Positions 36,627-46,036 of a stretch of 64,000 nucleotides of DNA are shown in pieces. Source of the DNA: FEN-1297 sp963710735 (GTDB lineage: Bacteria > Bacteroidota > Ignavibacteria > Ignavibacteriales > Ignavibacteriaceae); the NCBI GenBank assembly GCA_963710735.1, contig CAVQBN010000004.1, positions 62,001 through 126,000 on the forward strand. Direction: 5' to 3'. Each line of letters begins with the position of its first letter. Position 1 is the first letter of the stretch. Under the pieces are notes generated by a model that was not told the origin of the DNA, searched no databases, and saw nothing but the letters and a program-made list of their open reading frames with translations. The position numbers and the translations under genes were made by a program.

Positions 36627-37255
36627 TTAATTTGTTACTTGAAAAGAAGAAAGTAAATTATAAAACTTCTTTACTGTTGTATTTGTTGTATCCTTCATTG
36701 AAGATACTATTTTCATTTTTAATTCATTTGATGTAACCTGTTTTCCGTTATCTATTTCTCCCGGTTTGCCCATCATTTTATCTTGAACAAGCGAAACGAT
36801 ATAATATTTTCCATTTGCATAAGTATAACAGTTTATGACACAATCCCACATTCCCATTCCTCCGTACACAGCCCAATATTGGCGTTTAAATATCTGTTGT
36901 CCATTATCAACCGAATCGACAAGAAGCTTATTTTTAATAAGTTTAGCAGCAGCAGGTGAATCAAGATATAATCTCCCACCATAACTGCCTGGCAGGTCAA
37001 CATATAATCGGTTCACAACTGATATCTGAGCCGTTGCGGATTGGTTAGATAAATTGTCCGAAGATGACAAATCAATATTGTAAGTAGAACTGTCAACCTG
37101 GGATACTTTCCCAACTTCAGAAAATGATATACCCAAAACTTTATTTTGAACAATATTATTAAGAGTACTTTTAGAAACTTTATTAATTTGACCATTTGCA
37201 GTCAAGAACCAACTGGTAACATCAATAAAATTGTAACAAGTAGTTTTTTAATCAT
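36627..37255 (-). CDS. Secreted protein of unknown function, frameshift after the signal peptide
   Basis: The main frame starts only at a TTG (37205) and lacks a signal. An ATG at 37255, preceded by AAAGGAAAG, begins a good signal peptide (MIKKLLVTILLMLPVG) but runs into a stop. Adding one T to the pair at 37207-37208 joins the two and gives a 209-residue exported protein with a cleavage region near TANGQ. The mature part has a repeated KVxG..F..VG pattern and a beta-rich core (VNRLYVDLPGSYGGRLYLD, RQYWAVYGGMGMWDCVINCY) with two close cysteines. I recognise no family. The gene directly precedes the T9SS barrel gene. Confidence 0.65.
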
Positions 37256-37485
37256 TATCTTTCCTTTTATACTTACTTTAATCTCATAGAAAATAATTAA
37301 TATTTTAAATTTTTGACAAAATGAATTGATTTAAGGTTTACAATTCTTAATTCTCTTTGTAATATTACTCACAAAAAATACTAATCGATAAAACAATAAT
37401 CAATTTTTCATTTGCCGTTTACTCACTTCTGGCTTTTTTTTATTCAAAACCATACATAATTAAAACATATCAAGGATTGAACTTT

Positions 37486-38504
37486 TTACAATTTAACAAC
37501 CACTTTCCCTTTCGTTTTACCTGATTGAAATAATTTTACAGCATCAATCAGTTCACCGAAATTAAAAACATGCCCTATAAATGGTTTACCAAGATTCAAT
37601 GCGTTTATTTTATTTAAAAAATCTTTTAACAATTCCACCCTCTCATAAAGCCAGATAAGATTAAATCCCATAATTGATTTATTATTTTCCACAAGTGTCA
37701 GTCCGTCAACTTTAGGTCTGGTTAGAAATTGATATGCAAGTTTTAAATAATTCGGATACGTGAAGTAGGTGAAGAGTAATCTGAAAGTCCGTAAATAATC
37801 ATCTTACCAGTAGGAGCTAATAAATCAAATCCTATTTTTTGAACTTTCCCTCCGATACTTTCCATCACCAAATTTAATTCTCTGCCATTTAAACTTTTTA
37901 ATATTTCTTCTTTAAGATTATTGTTTCGAACAATTATTCTATTACAGCCTTCATTTTTAAGGAAATCAACTTTTTCTGGATTGCCAATTGTGCATATAGT
38001 AAAAGCAGAAAATTTTTTAGCAATTCTATTGACATAAATCCCAACACCACCAGCCGCGCTATGAATAAGTACAGTTTGATCTTTACAAACATTACCCAAA
38101 TGAACCATTGCATAATAAGCTGTTAGAGCTTGTACTAAAAAACTTGCACCTTCTTCAAAAGACCAATTCTCCGGCAGTTTTTGTAAATAGTTATAATTAA
38201 TATTCAAATAATTTGTAAAAGCCCCAAACCGGATTACACCCATTACTCTGTCATTTACATCAAAGTCTTTTACATTAGTTCCCTTCTCTTGAACAATACC
38301 TGAGAACTCCAGGCCTGGAATAAAATCTTTTTTAGGCGCAGCTTTATATAAACCCATTATTGTAAAAACATCGGCAAAATTTAGACCTATAGCTTTTATT
38401 TTTATGCATACTTCGTTTTCTGCTGGTTTGTTTATCTCTTCGTTAACAAGCCTTAATCTTTTAAGCGAACCTGCTTTAGATATTCGATATGATTTTCTTT
38501 CCAT
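37486..38504 (-). CDS. Zinc-independent quinone oxidoreductase (MDR family), one frameshift
   Basis: The first 253 codons give a GroES-like domain (KIKAIGLNFADVFTIMGLY, then FIPGLEFSGIVQEKG) and a Rossmann domain with VLIHSAAGGVGIYVNRIA near residue 135, matching NADPH quinone oxidoreductases of the medium-chain family. The frame breaks at about 37758. Restoring one base gives PNYLKLAYQFLTRPKVDG and continues in frame to 37486 with NNKSIMGFNLIWLYERVELL and ending GKTKGKVVVKL. Repaired length is 339 residues, normal for the family. The zinc-binding cysteines of alcohol dehydrogenases are absent. Likely substrates are quinones or enoyl/keto compounds. It is not clearly part of an operon. Confidence 0.82.
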
Positions 38505-38630
38505 GCTAGCACCCCTCCAATAATGTTACAAATTCCGAAAAATTAAATTAGCAAAATCTTAGATGAATTATTAAAAATTTAAGAAATATTTTTTTTACTG
38601 CCGCATTTATTTTGAGATTTTTCTAATTGA

Positions 38631-39327
38631 GTCTTAATAGAAAATATTCCCACTTATATCGGATTAACTCTGTTAACGGGAGGATTATCAAGGCTGGATG
38701 ATGCCGGATGGAAATTTAATCGTTCCCTATATGATAAGTCGGGATTTTACCACAATGCCAGTGATATTACAGTGTTTATGGGAAACGGAGAATTTCATTT
38801 TATGCTGGCTGGTATGTTCGCTTCTTATGGACTAATCGGACATGATAATACGGCAATAAAAACTGCGAGTAATATAGCGGAGGCTGCACTTACAGCCGGA
38901 TTTTTTGTCCAGGCTTTAGGGAAAGCCCAACAGCAACCGATAAGACGTTAGACAGCTGGCAGTTCTTCCCTAGCTTAAAGGGATACCAAAATCACCAGCC
39001 CAAATATTATTCATTCCCTTCCGGACACTTAGCATCAGCGACTGCCACCATGATTGTCATCGCCAATAATTACCTGAATATAAAATGGATAAGACCTATT
39101 GGCTATACACTTCCAGGTATTTTGGGCTTCAGTTTGGTTAGCCATGGCATGCATTGGTAAAGTGATCTTCCCTTAGGATTTTTTTCGGATATTCTTTCGG
39201 AAATATAATAGCCCCTGAGCTAAGTTAATTGAATGAATCCAGCTCCAGTGAAGGTCCTTCTAGGGTTATGCTAATTCCAAGTTTTGGCTATATTCGCATA
39301 GGATTAAATTTCGCTTTCAGCTTTTAA
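38631..39327 (+). pseudogene. Decayed PAP2-family phosphatase
   Basis: Reading three plus-strand frames in turn recovers a PAP2 (lipid phosphatase) sequence: LTGGLSRLDDAGWKFNRSLY, then GRESP-like RESPTATDKTLD, the phosphatase motif SFPSGHLASATATM, and the last motif SHGMHW followed by an in-frame TAA (39158-39160) and SDLPLGFF, where HWYSD would be expected. The frame shifts at about 38918 and again in a run of seven T near 39178-39185 (restoring GYSFGNIIA), and once more before the final VMLIPSFGYIRIGLNFAFSF. The 5' end lacks a start and signal sequence. With a nonsense codon, several shifts and a missing start, this is a true pseudogene. Confidence 0.8.
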
Positions 39328-39422
39328 ATATTATTTTTTTATTTACCTGCTTTTATACTACGTTACATTAAAATTTTTCTTAATTTAGTATTGAATTTTT
39401 CAATATTCATTCAATTAAAAAT

Positions 39423-39689
39423 ATGCGAACAATTTACTTAAGAAAAGATTATAATAATTATACTAGAAAAATATTATTGGATATGGCATACCTTGTCTCT
39501 CATAAAAAGATAAGATTGCCTAAAACATATTTTGAAGATAATTTATATTTCCCATATTTAACAGATAATAAAAACGGACAGCCGCAAAAATATTATCTGA
39601 CCAGGGATAAAATAATTTCGGAAGATGCTAACCATTATTTTTTTGCTTTTCCATTTAAAGCTAAGCAAGTTGAAGACACAGCATTTTAA
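39423..39689 (+). CDS. Small hypothetical protein
   Basis: An 88-codon frame starting at ATG 39423. The product is basic and aromatic (MRTIYLRKDYNNYTRKILLD, then KYYLTRDKIISEDANHYFF), has no signal peptide or membrane helix, and I do not recognise it. There is no clear ribosome-binding site. It lies just after the PAP2 relic. Composition is protein-like but the AT-rich context makes a chance frame possible. Confidence 0.35.
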   Translation: MRTIYLRKDYNNYTRKILLDMAYLVSHKKIRLPKTYFEDNLYFPYLTDNKNGQPQKYYLTRDKIISEDANHYFFAFPFKAKQVEDTAF

Positions 39690-40101
39690 TTATTATAATT
39701 AAATTTCTAAATGAAGTTTAAATAAATTGACTCACTTTTAACTTCAAGCAAACCTTCCTAAATTATGTTTAAAATAAACTTTCTGTAACAATTTCCGATA
39801 ATAAGTTGTTTCAATTGCAGTTATTTTTAGTGAACGATTGGCAATATATGTTACACTAAATTTAATTATTTCTTATTGATAAGTTTAAATTAAATTTGGT
39901 ATATTTGATTCCAACCTAAGATGGTTTACGAGGTTACATTTTATTCTTCGACCAATGGTTATAAAAATGGGAAGACCTACTCCAGTTAAGCGATTTTAGT
40001 TATTTATGCTACCGACTATTTTCTTCAGACTCTAAATAGACATGTTCGTAAATATTAATTAATTGTGCTAAGCAATCATTTTGCGCAAAGGAGAAAATAT
40101 T
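39690..40101. other. Long leader/intergenic region before a T9SS protein gene
   Basis: About 410 bases without a coding frame I can support. It should contain the promoter and leader of the gene at 40102. I looked for known riboswitch cores and found none. Confidence 0.4.
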
Positions 40102-41673
40102 ATGAAAAAAATTTTACTTTTTGTTGCCGCATTCTTTTTGGTTTCCCTTTATAATACTGCAATTGCCCAGGTAACAAATCTTAAAGTAAATAATTCCAGC
40201 AGTAATTTTACTATGGTATCTGGCGATGCAATCAGTTGGAACTATAACGTTCCCAACGGTGCAACTACTCTAATTGAAATTTATTATGACGCTAATGGCA
40301 ATGGTACCCTCGATGCCGGAGATATACTCTGGCAATCTTTTCAACAAACTGATGGCGATAGTGTCGGACAAAATGGTCCCCCGGATATGGATAATACAGT
40401 AAACGGCTCTGTAACATTTTCAGAACCCGTTGGAATTGCACCCGTGAAATATATAATGAAATTTACAGAAAATAATCAAAGTGCAACCATTGCTGGTACA
40501 GTAAGTCCTTTGTCATCACCAGCACATACTATCTCCGGAAAAGTTACTCCCCCGCCTGGCAAGAGTGCAGCAAATATCTTTGTAGAAATTAATCGGAGTG
40601 ATGGTGAGCCTAATTTTTGGGATGCAATTACTGATGTAAATGGTAATTATACCATCGAAATGAATGGGGATACAGCTGGTAATCCGTGGAGAGTGTATTT
40701 AGTTAATAATCCATTTCCTCCGAATATTATAACTCCTCAAGAAGATTCAGTTACTATATCAGGTAATTTAACCAACATCAATTTTTCGTTTATTATAGCG
40801 GCAGCACAGGTTGCAGGAATAGTTGAAGATGAAAGCGGTAATCCCGTACCTAATGCCAATGTTAAGCTTACAAGCGCTGATAGTTCGAATTCATCATTGC
40901 AATATTATTATAACTCAAATCCGGACGGTACATATCAAATTGGATTAACCAGCAGCGACCTTAATTATAGTAAATCGTGGCAAGTAAATGTCAATTTAGA
41001 TTTTACTGATTCTACTCAAAATTATTTATTGCCAATTGCTTACATACCAACGATAAATTCCAGTGATAGTATTTATAAAAAATTAATTTTTTATAGCTCT
41101 AACTCGTATATTACCGGCACAATAAAAATAGATGGAGGTGCTCCTGGTTTTCCTATGACACTTGTAGCCTATAACCCAGATACAGCACAGGCAATTGCAA
41201 TATGCGATGGTGCAACCGGAAATTTTTCTCTACACGTAACCAATAAAATTTACAATTATCAAATTTTCCCTATAAACTTTTCACAAAATTATTACTACCA
41301 AAATGCAACTGCTCATCCCGGTAATTCTGGGGTAATTTTAGACCTAAGTACTTCTCCGCTTTCAGTAGAACAAAACTCCAATGGACTTCCAAAAGATTTT
41401 TCATTGTCACAGAATTATCCTAATCCGTTTAACCCCACCACGGTTATTAAATATGCATTACCAACTGAAAGCAGCGTTCGTATATCAGTTTATAATTTAA
41501 TAGGACAAAAAATAACCGAATTAGTAAATGTAACCCAAACAGCAGGCTACCATGAAGTTAATTTCAATGCATATAAATTATCTTCGGGAATATATTTTTA
41601 CAAAATTATTGCTATCTCTAAAAATGGTGCTAAAGAATTTAATGTAACTAAAAAAATGCTTCTGTTGAAGTAA
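40102..41673 (+). CDS. T9SS-exported protein with carboxypeptidase-regulatory-like repeats
   Basis: The start is set at ATG 40102, which has AAAGGAGA upstream and gives a signal peptide (MKKILLFVAAFFLVSLYNTA). A TTG at 40081 would add seven residues before it and is less likely. After a beta domain with an EF-like loop (YYDANGNGTLDAGD) come repeated CarboxypepD_reg/Ig-like units (HTISGKVTPPPGKSAANIFV, then QVAGIVEDESGNPVPNANV, then YITGTIKIDGGAPG). The T9SS type A domain at the end has NYPNPFNPTTVI and finishes KKMLLLK. Length is about 523 residues. It is probably a surface-displayed adhesin or scaffold, with no catalytic motif seen. A strong terminator follows. Confidence 0.88.
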   Translation: MKKILLFVAAFFLVSLYNTAIAQVTNLKVNNSSSNFTMVSGDAISWNYNVPNGATTLIEIYYDANGNGTLDAGDILWQSFQQTDGDSVGQNGPPDMDNTVNGSVTFSEPVGIAPVKYIMKFTENNQSATIAGTVSPLSSPAHTISGKVTPPPGKSAANIFVEINRSDGEPNFWDAITDVNGNYTIEMNGDTAGNPWRVYLVNNPFPPNIITPQEDSVTISGNLTNINFSFIIAAAQVAGIVEDESGNPVPNANVKLTSADSSNSSLQYYYNSNPDGTYQIGLTSSDLNYSKSWQVNVNLDFTDSTQNYLLPIAYIPTINSSDSIYKKLIFYSSNSYITGTIKIDGGAPGFPMTLVAYNPDTAQAIAICDGATGNFSLHVTNKIYNYQIFPINFSQNYYYQNATAHPGNSGVILDLSTSPLSVEQNSNGLPKDFSLSQNYPNPFNPTTVIKYALPTESSVRISVYNLIGQKITELVNVTQTAGYHEVNFNAYKLSSGIYFYKIIAISKNGAKEFNVTKKMLLLK

Positions 41674-41687
41674 TTATTGTTATACTA

Positions 41688-41727
41688 AGATGTCATCTCT
41701 TTTAAAGAGATGACATCTCTATTTTTT
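41688..41727 (+). terminator. Rho-independent terminator after T9SS protein gene
   Basis: A near-perfect 15-base inverted repeat, AGATGTCATCTCTTT (41688-41702) with its exact complement at 41704-41718, is followed by a T run at 41722-41727. It lies 14 bases after the stop. The core TCATCTC/GAGATGA also occurs in the hairpin at 21385. Confidence 0.9.
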
Positions 41728-41735
41728 ATACTCTT

Positions 41736-41981
41736 TTATTTCTTAAACTCCTCCAGCGCCATCTTTTCCAACTGTTCCTTCATTTCTTTAGGAACTATTA
41801 CTGAATCGTAATATTTACCGTCCTTCCCTTTTTCATTAGGACTGGACATAAACAATCCGTTTGATCCGTTAACTAATTTGAAACCTTTTATTACAATTCC
41901 GTCATCGGTTTGAATATCAAAAAATGCCGAAGTTTTGCTGCCGGAATTATTATTAAGATGATTCATTCGTACTATCTTCAT
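41736..41981 (-). CDS. spoVG: SpoVG family nucleic-acid-binding regulator
   Basis: The 81-residue protein matches SpoVG over its length: an N-terminal beta strand (MKIVRMNHL), then AFFDIQTDDGIVIKGFKLVN, the conserved GLFMSSPNEKGKDGKYYD (NGLFxxMPS equivalent), and a C-terminal helix EQLEKMALEEF. SpoVG proteins bind DNA and RNA and act as broad regulators. The name comes from sporulation in Bacillus, but the family also occurs in non-spore-formers. The start ATG at 41981 has a strong AGGAGG site about seven bases upstream. It is monocistronic and converges on the T9SS protein gene. Confidence 0.9.
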   Translation of the reverse strand: MKIVRMNHLNNNSGSKTSAFFDIQTDDGIVIKGFKLVNGSNGLFMSSPNEKGKDGKYYDSVIVPKEMKEQLEKMALEEFKK

Positions 41982-42488
41982 TTCTGCCTCCTGAATTATA
42001 TTATAAAAATGGGATATAGATTTTTATCTATCCCCTATTTATTAATTGTTCCAGAATGATTACTAGAACAGTTTAAATAATCTTTTGATATTTTATAATA
42101 AAGCTGCAATATTCATAGCTTTTATATACAACAAGATTGAATGATTATTTTTTAAATAAAACAAATTTCGAAGGTACTAACGGCAAATTCATTTAAATAA
42201 AAGTCCCCGTGTTATTACTTAAAAGATTTTTAAAAACCTGTAACTCACTCCCCAGATTATATTTGCCTTAATTCGAGTGGAAAACTGTATTGAAGATAAT
42301 AAAATTGATTTTAAATAACCAATAAAATGTAATATTTATAAATTTTTACATATAGCTACTACTTTATAAAATTTCAAACCACTTTCAATAAATCATAAAC
42401 TCCATAAGTTAACATACTTAAACTATCAGAAATAGCTTCGATCTTAAATTATTTTTTTACCCAATCATATAAATTTCACAAAAATACT
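41982..42488. other. Intergenic region, no gene supported
   Basis: About 500 very AT-rich bases between the start of spoVG and the end of the dehydrogenase gene, both on the minus strand. No coding frame, tRNA or repeat was found. It must contain the spoVG promoter and probably the dehydrogenase terminator, but no clear hairpin with a T run is visible. Confidence 0.4.
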
Positions 42489-43811
42489 TTAACCCTGTTC
42501 GTGCCATTTATCTGCAACCAGCGAATTAATAATTTGCTGTCCTCGATGCCCGAAAATTGGGTGATTTTCTTTAGACATTTTGTCAGCTAAGTGAATAGCT
42601 ACCTCGGAAGTGGGCTTATTATTCTTTTTAGATTCTTTAAGCACATTTAAGCTGGTTTGGTAAACAGAATGTTTCCAATCTAATAAAAGATGCCGCTCTA
42701 TAAAAGGATCACCATTAACATATCCATACTGCTCATTTGCACAATTCACAATTCCCATCCGGTTTGTTAAGAAATCCGGGATGTATATTATTTTTCTTTT
42801 ATGGAGTTCTTTGCCGTCTCTTTGTGAATCCTCTAGCTGGTTATTAGCAGCACCGCAAATTATTTTTGATTTTAAATACTTTATGGTATTGGGATTAATA
42901 ACAGCTCCGGTCGCACATGGAGAAACAATATCACAATCTACCATAAATATTGAATCATCAGTTCTATTTATTAAATAGGCTTCCAGATTTTCACCTTTAC
43001 ATTCATTCTTAATTTTTTCGATATTATCAGGAGAAATGTCACAAGCAATAATTCTTTTAACCTTTTCCTGGAAAAGAAATTTAATAAGAGGCCCGCCGAC
43101 ATTTCCCATCCCCTGCACAGCAATAGTTTTACCTTTTAGAGTTGTGTTTGATGAAAATTTTAATGCTGCTTTCATACCTGCAACAACTCCCCTAGCAGTA
43201 GGTATTGACGGATTTCCGCTTCCGCCTAAATTTTGAGGAATGCAGGTTGTAAACCTGGTATTGGAAAAAATATTTGCCATGTCATAAACATTTGTACCAA
43301 CATCCTCAGCTGTAACATAACATCCTTTTAGCGACGTAATAAATTGTCCATATTGTTTATATATTTCTGTCCGGATTCCAGGATCACTTTTATCAATATT
43401 AGGATTTTGAGCCATAACTCCTTTACCGCCTCCCCACCATAAACCCGCCAGCGCATTTTTGTGCGTCATACCTTTTGCTAAGCGAAGTCCGTCCCGCAGA
43501 TAATCTTCCATTGTCTGGTAATCCCAGTAACGGACACCTCCGGCTGCTTGGCCACGGTTAGTTCTATGCACAAAAGCACCGAGTATAGTATCATATTTTT
43601 TAGAAATCTGGAAGAATAATCCCTCATGAAAATTAAAATCTCTTTTATCCGAATTTAGAAAGTCTGCAACCGGTTTTAACAATTTGTGTGAACTTACGGC
43701 TTTTTTATTCTTCTTATCATAAACAAAAAAGAAACGGTTAATTCCATTTGAATTAAGTAAATGAATAAATTCAACCGGTGAAAGTTTAAGCAAATTTACA
43801 CCCTCGCTCAT
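42489..43811 (-). CDS. Glu/Leu/Phe/Val dehydrogenase family protein
   Basis: An NAD(P)-dependent amino-acid dehydrogenase of 440 residues. The N-terminal half has the dimerisation/catalytic signature GMTHKNALAGLWWGGGKGVM near residue 110, where the lysines bind substrate, followed by YVTAEDVGTNVYDMANIF. The second half is a Rossmann fold with TIAVQGMGNVGGPLIKFLF near 227 and a conserved CDIVSPCATGAVINPNTIKY. It then has GAANNQL and IYIPDFLTNRMGIVNCANEQ. The closest group is leucine/phenylalanine/valine dehydrogenase, longer than the roughly 360-residue Bacillus enzymes because of an N-terminal extension. It interconverts branched-chain amino acids and 2-oxo acids. Precise substrate is not determined. 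Confidence 0.9.
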   Translation of the reverse strand: MSEGVNLLKLSPVEFIHLLNSNGINRFFFVYDKKNKKAVSSHKLLKPVADFLNSDKRDFNFHEGLFFQISKKYDTILGAFVHRTNRGQAAGGVRYWDYQTMEDYLRDGLRLAKGMTHKNALAGLWWGGGKGVMAQNPNIDKSDPGIRTEIYKQYGQFITSLKGCYVTAEDVGTNVYDMANIFSNTRFTTCIPQNLGGSGNPSIPTARGVVAGMKAALKFSSNTTLKGKTIAVQGMGNVGGPLIKFLFQEKVKRIIACDISPDNIEKIKNECKGENLEAYLINRTDDSIFMVDCDIVSPCATGAVINPNTIKYLKSKIICGAANNQLEDSQRDGKELHKRKIIYIPDFLTNRMGIVNCANEQYGYVNGDPFIERHLLLDWKHSVYQTSLNVLKESKKNNKPTSEVAIHLADKMSKENHPIFGHRGQQIINSLVADKWHEQG

Positions 43812-43988
43812 AATACAAACCCCAATAATTAGTTTTTATTATCGTAAATTTATAATTATATAAGGTTGAATAAAAATATTTTTTATAAATATTATTTTAT
43901 GCAATATATAACAAAGTTTAAATTATTTTAAATTTAAATTGATTAATGATTATTAAATGAATTTACATGGATTATAGAATATAATTTT

Positions 43989-44648
43989 ATGAATAAGTCT
44001 GACTTGAGTACCTTAATAGGTAAACTACCTTTAACTCCGGGTATACTTCGTAAAGAAGAATATTTAAATTCTGCAGTATTAATTCCACTCGTTTTTAAAA
44101 ATGGAGAATATTATTTCCTCTTTGAAAAAAGATCGGAACAAATTAGACAAGGAGGAGAAATTTGTTTTCCCGGCGGAGAATTCGACCATTCAATTGACCA
44201 ATCTTATAGGGATACCGCATTACGTGAAACATTTGAAGAAGTAGGTATAAATAAACAGAAAGTCACGGTAATCGGAATTTTGGATACTTTAATCGGACCC
44301 ACCGGAGTTACAGTTGATTCATTTATCGGAACGATTGATGATATAGATATATCAAATTTAAATTTTGATAAAAACGAAGTCGAAAAAACCTTTCTCATAC
44401 CGGTTTCCTTTTTTATTAATAATGAACCGGAAAGATATTTTGTAAGGATGGAAATACATTCTTCCGAGATTGATAAAAACGGAGACAGAGTTGATACGCT
44501 TCCGGTAAAAGATCTACAGTTACCGGATAGATATTCAAAACCCTGGCGTGGGAGAAAACACAAAATTTTTGTCTATAAAACGCCAGAAGGCGTTATTTGG
44601 GGTATAACTGCTGTGTTAATTCATGAAGTAGTTAAAAAATTAAAATAA
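43989..44648 (+). CDS. nudL: CoA pyrophosphatase, Nudix family (NudL-like)
   Basis: The 219-residue protein has the CoA-type Nudix signature: RSEQIRQGGEICFPGGEFD, then RDTALRETFEEVGI, the Nudix box with REtxEE glutamates. Both lie in the N-terminal half, as in the CoA pyrophosphatases that cut CoA to 4'-phosphopantetheine and 3',5'-ADP. The spacing between RS and FPGG is one residue shorter than in E. coli NudL. The C-terminal half continues with the expected VDSFIGTIDD and WRGRKHKIFVY. Its start is close to the divergent dehydrogenase gene. It is a housekeeping enzyme and no operon is evident. Confidence 0.88.
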   Translation: MNKSDLSTLIGKLPLTPGILRKEEYLNSAVLIPLVFKNGEYYFLFEKRSEQIRQGGEICFPGGEFDHSIDQSYRDTALRETFEEVGINKQKVTVIGILDTLIGPTGVTVDSFIGTIDDIDISNLNFDKNEVEKTFLIPVSFFINNEPERYFVRMEIHSSEIDKNGDRVDTLPVKDLQLPDRYSKPWRGRKHKIFVYKTPEGVIWGITAVLIHEVVKKLK

Positions 44649-44672
44649 CTTTGAAAGTGTTGGAAAATTGCC

Positions 44673-45407
44673 TTACTGTTTAATCTTTGTATTTATTATG
44701 TAATTAACTCTTCTGATTCTTTCCTTAATTGGAGGATGTGTGGAAAAATAATTATAGTATGATGAATTTTCTGAATGCAGTTCCGATAATTTTTCAAAAA
44801 ATTCTATCGATGCTTGATAATTAAAACCTGCGGCGTACATTAATATCACTCCAAACGAATCTGCTTCAAATTCCTGATCTCTTGAATAACCGTTTTGCAT
44901 TAAATTATTAATTGTTTTTACCGCAAGACCTCCAACCAGCCCTCCGGGTTTGCTAACCATGGAGATTAAATTTAAAGATGAATTTGCAATTGTGCGATTA
45001 AAAATATGCCATCTTACTATATGTCCAATTTCATGGCCAAGGATAAAAGCTATTTCATCCTCATTAAAATTACATAATTTTAATATTGAATCAGTAGTAA
45101 AAATAAACCCGCCGGGTAAAGCAAACGCATTAACATCAGGAGAGATTATTGAATTGAAGTTAAACTTTCTAAATCTGTTTTTAACTTTATCAGTTAATCG
45201 CAAACCTATATCATCTAAAAGTTTTTGAACTTCAGGAGAAGAATCCACGCTATTCATTTGTCTAACCTTTCCGGCGATTTCCTTTCCGACAAAATATTCT
45301 GCTTCAATAGCCTCCTCTTCAGAACCGAGAACAGATTTATAAATCCATTTTCCACGTCTTAGAACCTGACCGGATTTTTTACCCAGTAAACGAAAAAATT
45401 CTTCCAT
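44673..45407 (-). CDS. M48 family metallopeptidase
   Basis: The 244-residue protein carries the M48 zinc site AFILGHEIGHIVRWHIFNR (HExxH near residue 125) and the third ligand in DQEFEADSFGVILMYAAGF near 180. The sequence before it, NAFALPGGFIFTTDSILKLC, is the conserved segment that precedes HExxH in the family. It has no obvious signal peptide, and the N-terminus begins MEEFFRLLGKKSGQVLRRGK, so membrane anchoring is unclear. Substrate unknown. BepA/LoiP-like envelope quality-control proteases are the nearest functional analogues. It converges on the Nudix gene. Confidence 0.9.
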   Translation of the reverse strand: MEEFFRLLGKKSGQVLRRGKWIYKSVLGSEEEAIEAEYFVGKEIAGKVRQMNSVDSSPEVQKLLDDIGLRLTDKVKNRFRKFNFNSIISPDVNAFALPGGFIFTTDSILKLCNFNEDEIAFILGHEIGHIVRWHIFNRTIANSSLNLISMVSKPGGLVGGLAVKTINNLMQNGYSRDQEFEADSFGVILMYAAGFNYQASIEFFEKLSELHSENSSYYNYFSTHPPIKERIRRVNYIINTKIKQ

Positions 45408-45470
45408 AGTTTAATTTTTTTTAATAATTATAGAGAGATATAACGAAAACATGAAATAAGTTGCACTAAC

Positions 45471-45806
45471 TTAATAAAAAATTGCTAACCAAATTGTTTT
45501 TTCATTCGGATCTGTCCAATCAACTCTATGTTTGATGTGTGAAGGTATATTGATAAAGTCTCCGGGACTTAAATATATTTCTTTACTTTCATTTTTAAAT
45601 AATAGCTTCGCTTTGCCTTTTAATAGAATTACCCACTCATTTTCATATTGATCGTACCAAAAACCTGGCGCTGAATATTGTCCTTTTGAAATTATTCTTT
45701 CAATTCTAATATTCTTATTTTCTAACAAATTCTCAAAAATCTCTTGCGAAATTTCAGAGGGTATATTATTAAAGATATTTTTAGTTTTCATTTCTGTTAA
45801 GTTCAT
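45471..45806 (-). CDS. Small cupin-domain protein
   Basis: The 111-residue protein has the single cupin barrel with motif 1 around WYDQYENEWVILLKGKAKLL (about residues 50-69) and motif 2 LSPGDFINIPSHIKHRVDWT (about 79-98). The metal-binding histidines are reduced: motif 1 shows E rather than HxH, and motif 2 has HIKHR. The function could be sugar or small-molecule isomerisation or binding, and cannot be told. It stands alone between the M48 protease and a thioredoxin-like lipoprotein. Confidence 0.82.
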   Translation of the reverse strand: MNLTEMKTKNIFNNIPSEISQEIFENLLENKNIRIERIISKGQYSAPGFWYDQYENEWVILLKGKAKLLFKNESKEIYLSPGDFINIPSHIKHRVDWTDPNEKTIWLAIFY

Positions 45807-45957
45807 TTTTTTAATTATTTGATAAACTTAAAATAAAATTATTATCAGCGAGAGTGAAGAATTTATATAATTAATATCTAATATATTTTATCATTTAAAA
45901 ATCACATAGACTTTAATAGAACTGGAAATGTTTTATCGATAGGTTTAATAAAAAAGA

Positions 45958-46012
45958 ATTACTCTGATCAAACATCCTAATTCTAACTAAAAAAAGGTTT
46001 AACCAGAGTAAT
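45958..46012 (-). terminator. Terminator after the thioredoxin-like lipoprotein gene
   Basis: An imperfect 16-base inverted repeat (ATTACTCTGATCAAAC at 45958-45973 with GTTTAACCAGAGTAAT at 45997-46012, 13 of 16 pairing), with a T run on the minus strand just beyond it. It lies 25 bases past the stop codon. Confidence 0.75.
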
Positions 46013-46036
46013 GAAAGTAAATTTTTGGAAAAATAT

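Noticed and set aside
39690..40101. Riboswitch in the long leader before the T9SS gene
   Set aside because: A few GG/CC-rich blocks occur but no known aptamer core is present.
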